A DNA stretch of 64,000 bases. It comes from DATGEP01 sp035310125. GTDB taxonomy: Bacteria > Chloroflexota > Ktedonobacteria > Ktedonobacterales > JADMIN01. The translations under genes were made by a program, and so were the position numbers. Within the stretch, counting starts at the first letter, position 1. The number at the start of each line of letters is the position of its first letter. The stretch spans positions 9,911 to 73,910 of the forward strand of contig DATGEP010000096.1 in the NCBI GenBank assembly GCA_035310125.1. Reading direction: 5' to 3'. A model generated the notes under the pieces. It was not told the DNA's origin, did not search any database, and worked only from the letters and a program-made list of their open reading frames with translations. Shown here one piece after another: positions 24,786 to 33,705 of the stretch.

Positions 24786-26222
24786 ATGGAGCCGATGTCG
24801 CCACAAACAGATTTCGTCGCACTGCTGCGCCGGCCCGCCGTGGAGCTGGCCGGGCTCATCCGTTCAGGACAGATCCGCTCGCGTGAGCTGGTGGAGGCCG
24901 CGTTGAGCCAGATCGAGGCGCACACGCACCTCAATGCCTTCACGCTGGTGGATGCCGAAGGCGCGCTCGCTGCCGCCGCTGCGATCCAGCCCGGCGATCC
25001 GCGTCCCTTCGCGGGCGTTCCCATCGCCATCAAAGAGCTGAACAGTGTAGCGGGTCAGCGGCTGACCATGGGATCAGACATTTTTGGCGAGTTCGTCGCG
25101 CCCACCGACGATTACGTCGTGCGGCGCCTCAAAGACGCTGGCTTCGTGCTCATCGGTCGTACCTCAGCGCCGGAGTTCGGTATCGTGCCCGTTACGGAGC
25201 CACGTCGCTTCGGTCCCACCCGCAATCCCTGGAATCCGGACCGTACTCCCGGCGGCTCTTCCGGTGGGGCGGCGGTCGCCGTCGCGGCGGGCATCCTCCC
25301 AGTGGCACAGGGCACCGATGGCGGTGGCTCCATCCGAATCCCCGCCGCGTGCTGCGGTCTAGTCGGCCTCAAGCCCAGTCGCGGGCGCATCTCCGCTGGC
25401 CCGGATCTCGGCGATAACTTTCTCGCTACGAACAGTGCGCTCACCCGCTACACCGCCGATGCCGCCGCGCTTCTGGATGTCATGGCTGGCTACGAAGTAG
25501 GCGACGCCACCTGGGCGCCTCCGCCGCCAGAACCGTTCGCCGTTGCCGCCGCGCGCCCGCCGCGCCCGCTGCGCATCGCCTTCACTACGGCCTCGCCCAT
25601 CGGTTCGCCCGTAGACCCCATCTGCATTCAAGCCGTTGCCGACGCCGCTAAAGCGCTCGAATCCTTGGGTCACTCAGTCGAGGAGGCCACGCCGTCCGGC
25701 TGGGTCGCGCCGGAGCTGGAGCCCGTCTTCAGCGTGCTGTATGCCGCCGGCATCGCCGCGACGATCCGCTACGGCGCCTTCGTCACGGGCCGCGCGCCGT
25801 CGCCGGAGCTGGTCGAGGCGCTGTCCTGGGCGTTCTACACCCACGGCACCACCCTTAGCGCCGCCGACCATATCGCGGCGCAGACGCGGCTCCAGGCGCA
25901 TGGCCGCCGGCTCGTCTCGTTCTTCTCGGCGTATGACGCGCTGCTCACGCCCGCCCTTGCCCAGCGCCCCCTACCCATCGGCACTATCAATACCGAAGCG
26001 CCCGACGGCATGGCGGAATTCCATAAAGCCGCTGTCTTCACGCCCTTCACCGCCGTCTGTAACTTCACTGGCCAGCCCGCCATCTCCCTCCCGCTCTTTC
26101 ATGGCGCAGACGGTCTGCCGCTGAATGTACAGGTGGTTGCGCCACCTCTGGGCGAAGGGATGCTGCTTTCCCTCGCCGCGCAGCTTGAGGCGACCCATGC
26201 GTGGACGGATCGCCGGCCATAA
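24786..26222 (+). CDS. Amidase (amidase signature family)
   Basis: 478 residues from ATG 24786, with AAGGAAG about 10 bases upstream. The Ser-cisSer-Lys triad is readable: Lys in GVPIAIKELN, cis-Ser in PGGSSGGAAVAVAAG and the nucleophile in DGGGSIRIPAACCG. The rest aligns with GatA/AtzF-like amidases (LKPSRGRISAGPD, AFTTASPIGSPVDP, FSAYDALLTPALAQ, FTGQPAISLPLF). No gatB/gatC is nearby, so a stand-alone hydrolase acting on carboxamides is more likely than tRNA transamidation. Confidence 0.9.
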   Translation: MEPMSPQTDFVALLRRPAVELAGLIRSGQIRSRELVEAALSQIEAHTHLNAFTLVDAEGALAAAAAIQPGDPRPFAGVPIAIKELNSVAGQRLTMGSDIFGEFVAPTDDYVVRRLKDAGFVLIGRTSAPEFGIVPVTEPRRFGPTRNPWNPDRTPGGSSGGAAVAVAAGILPVAQGTDGGGSIRIPAACCGLVGLKPSRGRISAGPDLGDNFLATNSALTRYTADAAALLDVMAGYEVGDATWAPPPPEPFAVAAARPPRPLRIAFTTASPIGSPVDPICIQAVADAAKALESLGHSVEEATPSGWVAPELEPVFSVLYAAGIAATIRYGAFVTGRAPSPELVEALSWAFYTHGTTLSAADHIAAQTRLQAHGRRLVSFFSAYDALLTPALAQRPLPIGTINTEAPDGMAEFHKAAVFTPFTAVCNFTGQPAISLPLFHGADGLPLNVQVVAPPLGEGMLLSLAAQLEATHAWTDRRP

Positions 26223-26324
26223 GAACTCGGTGAAACCGTTGGGACCCGCGTGGCCCGCCGTCGCGACGTGGTTTAGCGCCGTACCAGTGCAACGGCGCCT
26301 CCGGCTGCGCCGGCTCGCGGTCTC

Positions 26325-29300
26325 CTACCGCATCTGCGCCCGCACCGCTTGCAGCTCGGCAAGCCGCGCCCGCGCCATCTGGCTGGTCGGATCCACTTTC
26401 GCCAGATTGCGATACACTCGCGCTGCCTGCTCGTACTCGCCGACAGAGTAGTATGTCTGCCCAAGCAGGTCGTAGGCTTCGTAGTTATGTGTGTCCATCC
26501 CAATGAGCTGTTGCAGCGCGGCCACCGCTTCCTTTGTCTGACGGCTGGCGAAGTAGTAGCGCGCGATCACTGTCTGCTGCTCGGTCGCCTCGCGCATGCG
26601 CACGGGATCCTTTGGTCCCAACACCAGGCAATACTGCACGAGCTGCTGCCGGATGGACATATCATCCGTCGCGTACTGGACCGCCTGCTTCAGCAGGGTC
26701 AGCGCCTCATCGAAGTTGTCCATACCCCAGGAGATTTCTGCCATGCGTTGATATACCAGCGCGGCGTCGCGCAGCTGGCCTCGGCGCGTGTGAATATCCG
26801 CAAGCTGGCGCAGCTCCGTCACTCCTTCGTCCAGCAGTCCCCGCGATACATGAATGTCGGCCAGCTCCGTATGCACGGCGGGATCATCCGGCGCGACGCG
26901 AGCCATCTCCTTCAGCACCGTTACGGCGTTTTCTACCTGCCGGTTGCCGCGATAATGCCGCACAAGCTGCGCGTACTCCTGAAGCGTCGCTTGCGGATCG
27001 CTCTGCCGTGCCTGTACCTCCGCCAGCGCCTGGTACACCTCGCCGCTCCGCACGGGCGCCTGCTGTGATGTGCGCGGCATCGCTTGCTGCGCCTTGGCGA
27101 CCTGGCCTGATGCCTGATACGCACGGGCCAGCAACGACGAAATTTCTATGTCCGGCGGCAGCGCCTCCTCGCCGTTCAGTCGCGGGCGCGCCATCCAGAG
27201 CATCGGCTCCGGTGGTGAGATGCGCACGGCCGCCGCCGCGTCTTCCAGCTCGTGCGCCGCGCTTGTCGCGCTCGCCGCATCGCCGGCTAACAACAGCGCC
27301 TGCGCCGCCGCCACCCGCGCCAGCACCTCAAAGCCCGGCGTCGCCGCGACCTGCTGGAAGCACGTCAGCGCCTCCTGTGTATGGTTCGCCGCCAGATGGA
27401 TCTGCCCCAGCGCATAGCGAAGATCTGGATTGACCGGACCCTGTTCGAGCGCCTGCATGTACTCGCGCGTCATGTCTTCATAGCCGCGCATATGTTCCGA
27501 GCGCAGCACGCGCAGGAGCCGTGTCAGCACTTCGAGCGCCGCCACACGGGTAGATCCGGTTCCCGGCATGCTCGCCGCCGGGGATGCTCCTATTCCTGTC
27601 GCCAGTGCGATCTGCCACTGCGTCAGCGCCTTGACATTGCCTGGGTCCGTCTGCAAGATGCGCTGATACTCAGCCACCGCCTGCGCCGCTCGCCCTGCCT
27701 TCATCAGCGCCTGCGCGTAATTCAGCCGCAGTGCCGTATTGTTGGGATTACTGAGCAATGCCTGCTCGTATTCCTGGATAGCCCTGTCGGCATAACCCAG
27801 TCGCAGATACGAGTCCGCCGCCGAGAGTCGCTCCTGCAACACCTCATCCGTCCGGCCCTGCTTATTCAGCAGCTCGATCAGCTTCACCCGGAACGTCAGG
27901 TTGTTCGGCTCTAGCTGCAAGATGCGCCGGTAGGTGGCGATGGCGTCGTCGAGGCGCCCATTCACCAGATACGTATCAATCAAGATCGTATATTTGGCGA
28001 TGGCCTGCTCGATCTTACCCTGTCGCACGTAGATCTCACCCAGCATCAGGTGGACATCGAGGAATTGCGGCGCGACCTCCATCACGTGCAGGCAGCCTTC
28101 GATGGCCGCCGTGAGCAGCCCATGGGCGACGTAATTCTCGATTTCGTGGATCGCCTGCGCCACCTGCGAGCGCTGCGGCTCTGGCAGGCTGTTCACGCCG
28201 ATGCGCGCGCCGCCGATGCCGCCAGCGGCGAGGTTGGATATCAGCTGCGAGAGTGGATCGCTGGCCGTCGCGGGCGGAAGCTGCGATGAATAATACTGCG
28301 CCGCGCCTGCCATCGCGCCCATGCCCCCGCCAGGCACCATTGGTGGCATGCCGGCAAGACCCATACCCGGCACCATCCCATTCGAGAAGCCATTCGTGGG
28401 GGACGCGGGCACATATCCCGCCGCAGCGGCCATCTCTGGTGTGATAACCATCGGTGCCTGCGGCGGCATCCCGGGCGCGATGGGCATCTGTCCCGACATT
28501 CCCGCTGGAGGTGTTTCGCTCGGCGCCACTGGCATGTGCGCGGAAGGTTGCGATGCCGCCGGATCAGGAACGGGCGGAGGCGCTTCCATATCCTGCCCAC
28601 CGGCGCCCTTGGCACGCCCACCGCGCTGCGGAATATTGCTGCCGACCGGACGCGATGGGTCGGCGTTGCGGCGGCGGCGCTGTGGCGGTGGCGCGGTGCC
28701 CAGCGTCTCGCGCATCTGCCGCTCCACTTCGACCACCTGGTCCTGCCAGCCCTGGCTGCGTAGGAACCCCAGCAAGGCGGTATAGACCGTCTCCGCGCCT
28801 TCCAGGTCGTTCATCTCGCGATGCGCCTCGGCGGCTTCCTGGCAGAGCTGAATGAGCTGATCGGATTCGTCGTGCGTGAGCGCATCCAGATTGACCCGGT
28901 CCACCGCTTCATCGAAATAGTGGGCGGCGTCCTCGATGCGCCCTTCGGCGCGGGAGCATTGGCCCAGCGCGTAATAGCATGAGAGCGCGTAATCGGGGTC
29001 GTTCAGCAGGAGCTCGAAACGTGCGGCCGCCTCATCCCAGCGGTCGGCTTCCTGATAGAGCCAGCCAAGAAAATAGTGCACATCGGAACGGTCCACACCG
29101 CTATCGAGCAGCTCTTCGCAAAGCTGAATGGCATCCTCCAGGTGACCGTCTTGCTGGAGCTGCTGTGCCTCGCGCAGGGCGGACGCGACCTGCGAGCTAC
29201 TCAGGCGCGAGCGCCCCCGGCCATCGTCGTGGCGCCGCTCGCCATCATCGGGAGTGCCGCGCCTGGAACGTGGCCCACTGCCATCCCTGGCATCGTCCCA

Positions 29301-29327
29301 TTCACTGGACGAACCCATTCTGCCCAT
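26325..29327 (-). CDS. Large tetratricopeptide-repeat protein (1000 aa)
   Basis: From ATG 29327 (GGGGAG upstream; TTG 29342 is an alternative) it is 1000 residues with no signal peptide. N-terminal TPRs (about 45-200) are followed by a Pro/Met/Gly-rich linker (about 225-365; many PM, PG and AP steps) and then a long TPR array to the C-terminus. Typical units are AIAKYTILIDTYLVNGRLDD, AIATYRRILQLEPNNLTFRV and QALLSNPNNTALRLNYAQAL. No catalytic domain is visible. TPR arrays are protein-interaction scaffolds; the bipartite layout suggests it joins two partners. Partners cannot be named. Confidence 0.9.
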   Translation of the reverse strand: MGRMGSSSEWDDARDGSGPRSRRGTPDDGERRHDDGRGRSRLSSSQVASALREAQQLQQDGHLEDAIQLCEELLDSGVDRSDVHYFLGWLYQEADRWDEAAARFELLLNDPDYALSCYYALGQCSRAEGRIEDAAHYFDEAVDRVNLDALTHDESDQLIQLCQEAAEAHREMNDLEGAETVYTALLGFLRSQGWQDQVVEVERQMRETLGTAPPPQRRRRNADPSRPVGSNIPQRGGRAKGAGGQDMEAPPPVPDPAASQPSAHMPVAPSETPPAGMSGQMPIAPGMPPQAPMVITPEMAAAAGYVPASPTNGFSNGMVPGMGLAGMPPMVPGGGMGAMAGAAQYYSSQLPPATASDPLSQLISNLAAGGIGGARIGVNSLPEPQRSQVAQAIHEIENYVAHGLLTAAIEGCLHVMEVAPQFLDVHLMLGEIYVRQGKIEQAIAKYTILIDTYLVNGRLDDAIATYRRILQLEPNNLTFRVKLIELLNKQGRTDEVLQERLSAADSYLRLGYADRAIQEYEQALLSNPNNTALRLNYAQALMKAGRAAQAVAEYQRILQTDPGNVKALTQWQIALATGIGASPAASMPGTGSTRVAALEVLTRLLRVLRSEHMRGYEDMTREYMQALEQGPVNPDLRYALGQIHLAANHTQEALTCFQQVAATPGFEVLARVAAAQALLLAGDAASATSAAHELEDAAAAVRISPPEPMLWMARPRLNGEEALPPDIEISSLLARAYQASGQVAKAQQAMPRTSQQAPVRSGEVYQALAEVQARQSDPQATLQEYAQLVRHYRGNRQVENAVTVLKEMARVAPDDPAVHTELADIHVSRGLLDEGVTELRQLADIHTRRGQLRDAALVYQRMAEISWGMDNFDEALTLLKQAVQYATDDMSIRQQLVQYCLVLGPKDPVRMREATEQQTVIARYYFASRQTKEAVAALQQLIGMDTHNYEAYDLLGQTYYSVGEYEQAARVYRNLAKVDPTSQMARARLAELQAVRAQMR

Positions 29328-29571
29328 GCTGCTGCTCCCCAACTGGCCGCCTACTGTATACGCCTACCGGGAATACCAGATCGCGCGAAACACGTGCTCC
29401 GATCACGCACGAACCCGTGCTCAGCCCTGAGGATACGCTACTTTCCACGAAATATGCGACAAAACAGGAAAAATGGGCAGGCAATTGCCCGCCAAACAGG
29501 CTACGCGGCGCGCTCCACACGCACGCGTCCCGGCTCAGTATAACACGACGGACAACCGGCAAGCAGCACAC

Positions 29572-30063
29572 TCAGCGATAATTGTCGAATTGGAGCGGCA
29601 CCGGATAGTCCTTCTCCTTCAGCGCGGCGATCACCGCCTGCAAATCGTCGCGACTCTTCGCCGACACGCGCACCGCGTCGCCCTGGATCTGCGCCTTCAC
29701 TTTGGGAAAGCGATCGCGAATCAGCTTTGAGATGTCCTTCGCCAGCTCCTGGCTGATGCCTTGCTGGAGCTCGAAGGTCTGGCGCACCATCATGCCATGC
29801 GCCTGCTCCACCTTGCCTGGCTTGAGGATCTTCAGCGAGAGGTTTCGCTTGACCATCTTGCCTTGCAGCACATCCATGACGCTCTTGAGTGTGAACTCGC
29901 TGGCTGTTAGAATCGTAATGCCCTTCTTGTCTTGCGTGATCTCTGTCTTCGTATCTTTCAGGTCGAAGCGCGTGTTGACCTCGCGCCGTGTCTGGTCCAG
30001 CGCGTTTACCAGCTCTTGCTCGTCGTATTGAGACACCACATCGAACGAATTTTCGGTTGCCAT
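29572..30063 (-). CDS. yajQ: YajQ-family nucleotide-binding protein
   Basis: 163 residues from ATG 30063, with AAGGAGAG about 10 bases upstream. It matches UPF0234/YajQ throughout: SFDVVSQYDEQELVNALDQ, EVNTRFDLKDTKTEI, LKSVMDVLQGKMVKRNLSLK and the C-terminal KVKAQIQGDAVRVSAKSRDD block. Relatives bind nucleotides, and in Xanthomonas a homologue binds cyclic di-GMP; the role here is not established. It shares a 287-bp divergent upstream region with the Pro-rich membrane protein gene. Confidence 0.93.
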   Translation of the reverse strand: MATENSFDVVSQYDEQELVNALDQTRREVNTRFDLKDTKTEITQDKKGITILTASEFTLKSVMDVLQGKMVKRNLSLKILKPGKVEQAHGMMVRQTFELQQGISQELAKDISKLIRDRFPKVKAQIQGDAVRVSAKSRDDLQAVIAALKEKDYPVPLQFDNYR

Positions 30064-30350
30064 AAGGTCATACTCTCCTTCGAGCACGCGATGTATGGAT
30101 ACTGTCGTCGCCACCCGCGCACTACGCTGTTGCCACCGCGCGCCCGTCATTGTACTCTAGCGCACGTGGACCTTGGCAAGTCCACACATCCATCGCACCC
30201 TACTCTGTTGGCACGGTATGGTACACTTGCCGCGACAGAGGCAACCCAGCGATTAGCGCACAGCACCAAGCGATGTGGGGAGATGCCGGAGTCATACTGT
30301 GGCGTGGCGGCGCGGAAGCCGCGGGCCACACAGAAAGGATCCACTAGCCC

Positions 30351-31211
30351 ATGTATCCGCCACAGCCATCACAGCAGCCGTACCCTCAGCCTGATCCCAA
30401 CCAGCAGGGGTACGCGCCGCCACCCAATGCACAGCCGCCGTACGCACAGCCGCCGAGCGGTCAGGGAGCATATGGCTTTCCGCCTAACCCGTATGCGCCA
30501 CCATCCACGCCCATGCAGCCGCCCTACGCCGCGCCGCAACCGCCCAATCCATATTACGCGCCGCCGTCCATGCCTATGCAGCCACCTCCCCCCATGCAAC
30601 AGCCGATGTATTACGCGCCGCCACCCATGCCTGCTTCCGGCTCGCTCGACTTCAACGCCTTCACGCTGTCCCAGAATCGTGGCAGCCTCTTTGCCGCCAT
30701 CGGTGGCGTCGTCGCCCTGTTGTCATTCTTTCTCTTTGATTTCTGGGGGGTCTCCGGCGACGGGATCTCCTTCAACTTCAAGGCGTCCGACCTGGCATCC
30801 GGCCACTTCGGCTCTATCCCGCTCGATCACTCATACCCGTTGCTGTGGCTTGTGCCTGTGGCAGCGCTCGTGGCGGCAGCCGTCGCTGTCATCATCGTGC
30901 TTGGAATCCGCTCAATCCAAGGGCTAACATCACGCAACGCCGCCGTGAGTATCACCTCCGCCAGCGCGGTTGGAATCGTCTGCCTGTTGATCAGTGTGTT
31001 GCAGTTCAATGGTGATCTCGGCAGCAGCCAGAGTAGTGCGACAGCGGGCATCTCATATGGTTACGGTTTTGGATTCTGGCTCACGCTGCTCGCCCTCATT
31101 GCGGCGCTGATTGGCGGCATCCTCAACCTGCGCCAGATGCAGCCGGCCTACATGCAGCCCCCGCCCTACATGGGTGGTGGGTATCCGCCGCAAATGCCCC
31201 CCATGCAATAG
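30351..31211 (+). CDS. Pro/Gln/Tyr-rich four-TM membrane protein, function unknown
   Basis: 286 residues. The first 95 are a low-complexity Pro/Gln/Tyr/Met tail (YPPQ, QPPYAQPP, PMQPP repeats), probably cytoplasmic. Then come about four membrane segments (near 115-135, 165-190, 200-222 and 240-262) and a short Pro/Met-rich C-terminus. I recognise no enzyme motif; the layout resembles small bacterial membrane proteins with Pro-rich interaction tails. AAAGGA lies about 12 bases upstream. A strong hairpin follows the stop. Confidence 0.7.
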   Translation: MYPPQPSQQPYPQPDPNQQGYAPPPNAQPPYAQPPSGQGAYGFPPNPYAPPSTPMQPPYAAPQPPNPYYAPPSMPMQPPPPMQQPMYYAPPPMPASGSLDFNAFTLSQNRGSLFAAIGGVVALLSFFLFDFWGVSGDGISFNFKASDLASGHFGSIPLDHSYPLLWLVPVAALVAAAVAVIIVLGIRSIQGLTSRNAAVSITSASAVGIVCLLISVLQFNGDLGSSQSSATAGISYGYGFGFWLTLLALIAALIGGILNLRQMQPAYMQPPPYMGGGYPPQMPPMQ

Positions 31212-31223
31212 CTCTGACCCTTC

Positions 31224-31251
31224 GCCCCATCTCGCTCTGGCGAGATGGGGC
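31224..31251 (+). terminator. Perfect 12-bp stem hairpin after the Pro-rich membrane protein gene
   Basis: GCCCCATCTCGC (31224-31235), loop TCTG, GCGAGATGGGGC (31240-31251). It starts 13 bases after the stop. There is no T-run directly after it, but a T-rich tract occurs at 31405-31415. A second inverted repeat GGGGACCC (31262-31269) / GGGTCCCC (31294-31301) follows. Confidence 0.6.
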
Positions 31252-31463
31252 ACTAACGACCGGGGACCCGCCAGGCATCAACCGCGCGCAAGTGGGTCCC
31301 CAGCCGTCCCTCCGCGACGTTTCATCTCATCCGACCTCATGCCTCCTCTGGGCTGTTCCGTTCTTCTTCGTTTCCTCCGTTCTCTCCGTGTTTTGACTCT
31401 TCTGTTTTTTTCCCTAGCGCATATTCGGCCAGACAGGTATAGATCGCCGCCGGGCGTGCCAGC

Positions 31464-31985
31464 TCACTCTTCATCACGCTCAGCCGCTCCACACGCATTC
31501 CCAACTCCGCGCGCCGTCTCGCGCTCCGGAGCCGCGATTGCCCGCATCAGCGTCTCTAGCATTTGTGGCGCTAATCGCTCTTTGAGTCGCGCCAGTGTCA
31601 GGTGTGGCGCAAACGGACGCTCCTCGCGCGCGAATCCATGCCGCTCAAGCTCGCGTGCCAGCGCTCCCTGGATCGCCAGCAGCTTCGCCGTCTCGCCACC
31701 TAAGCCTGCCCAGACCACCCGTGGCGCCCACGCTGGCCCAAAATATCCCAGCTTTCCTATCGCGATGTGAAACGGCTGCCCCAGCCGTGCCGCCGTCGCC
31801 GTTGCTTCCCGCGCTGCCATCAGCCGCTCGTCGTCCAGCTCGCCCAGGAATGCCAGCGTCAGGTGCAGCCCTGATGGATCGCTCCAGCGCACTCCCGGCG
31901 CCACGCGACGCAGCCGGCCAATCAGCCGTTCCAGCTCCGCTCGCACCGCGGCATCCAGCTCCACGGCGATAAACGTGCGTGTCAT
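31464..31985 (-). CDS. thpR: RNA 2',3'-cyclic phosphodiesterase (ThpR/LigT)
   Basis: 173 residues from ATG 31985, with GAGGAGGAG just upstream; the longer frame to 32159 has no ribosome binding site. The two catalytic HxT motifs of the 2H family are present: SGLHLTLAFLGEL and FAPHLTLARLKE. The start MTRTFIAVELDAAVRAEL is typical. These enzymes open 2',3'-cyclic phosphates to 2'-phosphates and can join tRNA halves in vitro. It lies tail to tail with the Pro-rich protein gene. Confidence 0.92.
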   Translation of the reverse strand: MTRTFIAVELDAAVRAELERLIGRLRRVAPGVRWSDPSGLHLTLAFLGELDDERLMAAREATATAARLGQPFHIAIGKLGYFGPAWAPRVVWAGLGGETAKLLAIQGALARELERHGFAREERPFAPHLTLARLKERLAPQMLETLMRAIAAPERETARGVGNACGAAERDEE

Positions 31986-32164
31986 GGGCCGGCTCCTCCT
32001 CGCCGAAAGATGGCGACCAAGTGCGGCAAAGGCGGCCTGGCGATACAGGCCGGCGCCATGTTTCATACACCGCGCACCGCCCCTGCAGCGCAGTGAACGC
32101 TGCGCTTTTCTGTCGGCAAGGCGGACAGGGCGCCAGTAATTGCGCCCCTTTGCCCGCATGTCAT

Positions 32165-32626
32165 TTATGCGCCGCCAGTTGATTCGGCGGCCTCGATCTT
32201 TTGACGGAAACAGTCGAAGAATTGCGTCGTGAGCTTATTGGCGGTGCTTTCCATCAGGCGCGCGCCCACGCTGGCGAGCGTGCCGCTGACGTTGACATCC
32301 GCTGTCCACACCATATTCGTTACGGCATCGGATTGCGCGGTCAGATCCATCGCCGCCTTCATATTGACCGAGCTACCCGCTGCTGCGCCTCGGCCCTCCA
32401 TTGCCGCATGTGTCGGCTCATGCACGTCCACCAATTTTACATCGAGCGTGAAGGTTGCCTTGACCGGCCCGACACCGACGGCGAGCGTCGGCTTGAAGTG
32501 GTCTGGCGCGAGAATCTCCATGGTCTTGAAACCGGGCGCACATTCCGCCACTTTGTTCGGATCCACCACGAACGCCCACACCGTGCTTGTGGGCGCGTTG
32601 ATCTGCTGCTGACCCTCGAAGTGCAT
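32165..32626 (-). CDS. CoxG-like SRPBCC (START-like) domain protein
   Basis: 153 residues from ATG 32626, with GGAGG 8 bases upstream. The sequence MHFEGQQQINAPTSTVWAFV, DPNKVAECAPGFKTM, VGVGPVKATFTLDVKLVDV and TADVNVSGTLASVGARLME is characteristic of the carbon monoxide dehydrogenase subunit G family (PF06240). In CO oxidisers CoxG helps recruit CODH to the membrane, but no coxMSL genes are in this window. A stand-alone carrier of a hydrophobic ligand is an alternative. A -10-like TATACA lies about 85 bp upstream. Confidence 0.85.
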   Translation of the reverse strand: MHFEGQQQINAPTSTVWAFVVDPNKVAECAPGFKTMEILAPDHFKPTLAVGVGPVKATFTLDVKLVDVHEPTHAAMEGRGAAAGSSVNMKAAMDLTAQSDAVTNMVWTADVNVSGTLASVGARLMESTANKLTTQFFDCFRQKIEAAESTGGA

Positions 32627-32964
32627 TGCTCGAACCTCCACGAGCTGTATGCCTCCGCCGTACTGCGCACCAGCCGGACGGAAGCGTATCAGCGGCCGTC
32701 ACGTGTATACCATATGCTACAGGTGCGGGATGGACTCGTGCCACTCGGTCACGCTTTCACCCGCATGCTCCGGTATCCGGCCGGACGGCTCACGATCCAC
32801 CCTACAGACCTCGCAAATCCACCCGTAGGACGATGCCCCGCCACACGCCTCCCGCGCATACTCGCCATGACCGATCAAGGCGCCCATCGAAACGTCTCAG
32901 GCAGACGCCGGAATGCGCCAATCTGCGACGTAGTGGGGTTGTGAGACAGGAAGGATTGAGCGGC
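32627..32964. other. 338-bp divergent intergenic region
   Basis: Between coxG-like (-) and the ABC ATPase (+). Reading frames across it have no recognisable motif. It holds a -10-like TATACA on the minus strand near 32710 for the coxG-like gene. No clear promoter or operator was found for the ABC operon. Confidence 0.35.
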
Positions 32965-33705
32965 ATGTGGCAACACGCGCTTTCGCAGTCACCCTCGGAG
33001 GCAGTAGCATCCGTCGCGCTCGTGCGCGCGGAAAATCTCACCCGCGTCATCGCGACGGGCGCGCGCAAGACGGTCATCCTGGACGGCGTCACGTTCAGCG
33101 TTCCAGCGCGCAGTCTCTTCGCCATCAACGGCCCCTCCGGCAGCGGCAAGTCCACACTCCTCAACCTGTTGACGGGCATTGACCGGCCAACCAGTGGCCG
33201 AGTGGTCTTCGGCAGCACAGAGCTGCGCGCCAGGAGCGAGAATCAGCTTGCCAGATGGCGCGGCAAGAACGTTGGCATCATTTTCCAGTTCTTCCAGCTG
33301 CTGCCCACGCTGACGGCACTGGAGAATATTCTTCTGGCGCTGGAGCTTGGTGGGGGTGGGGGGCTGCCTCGTCGGGCCTGGCGCGAGCGGGCATTGACCT
33401 GCCTGGAGGCGGTGGAGCTCCGCGAGTATGCGCGCCGGCTGCCGAGCGAGCTCTCTGGTGGACAGCAGCAGCGCGTCGCCATTGCCCGCGCGCTCGCCAA
33501 CGATCCGCCGGTCATTATCGCCGATGAGCCGACCGGCAACCTTGACTCCAAGACTGCGCATCAGGTCTTCGAAACGCTGGCGAGCCTCACCCAACGCGGC
33601 AAAACGGTCATCTACGTAACGCACGAGCCGGCGCTGGCCGCCCGCGCGAACGCACGTATCGAGCTGCTGGATGGCCGTATCGTCGGCCAGGAGGCGGAAC
33701 GATGA
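32965..33705 (+). CDS. MacB/LolD-type ABC transporter ATPase
   Basis: 246 residues from ATG 32965, with AGGAAGGA upstream; the 340-bp longer frame is discarded because it has no motif. Walker A (GPSGSGKST), Q-loop (IIFQFFQLLPTLTALEN), signature (ELSGGQQQRVAIARAL), Walker B (VIIADEPTGNLDS) and switch His (VIYVTHEPALA) are complete. A Gly-rich insert GGGGGLPRRAW sits in the helical domain. It overlaps the permease start by 4 bases (ATGA). The type VII ABC group exports lipoproteins, toxins or peptides by mechanotransmission. Confidence 0.93.
   Translation: MWQHALSQSPSEAVASVALVRAENLTRVIATGARKTVILDGVTFSVPARSLFAINGPSGSGKSTLLNLLTGIDRPTSGRVVFGSTELRARSENQLARWRGKNVGIIFQFFQLLPTLTALENILLALELGGGGGLPRRAWRERALTCLEAVELREYARRLPSELSGGQQQRVAIARALANDPPVIIADEPTGNLDSKTAHQVFETLASLTQRGKTVIYVTHEPALAARANARIELLDGRIVGQEAER

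Noticed and set aside
26534..27433. 299-codon + frame inside the large TPR gene
   Set aside because: Antisense shadow of a gene with strong codon bias; no independent motif.
32165..32626. CO dehydrogenase operon
   Set aside because: Only a coxG-like gene is present; no coxM, coxS, coxL or maturation genes in the window.
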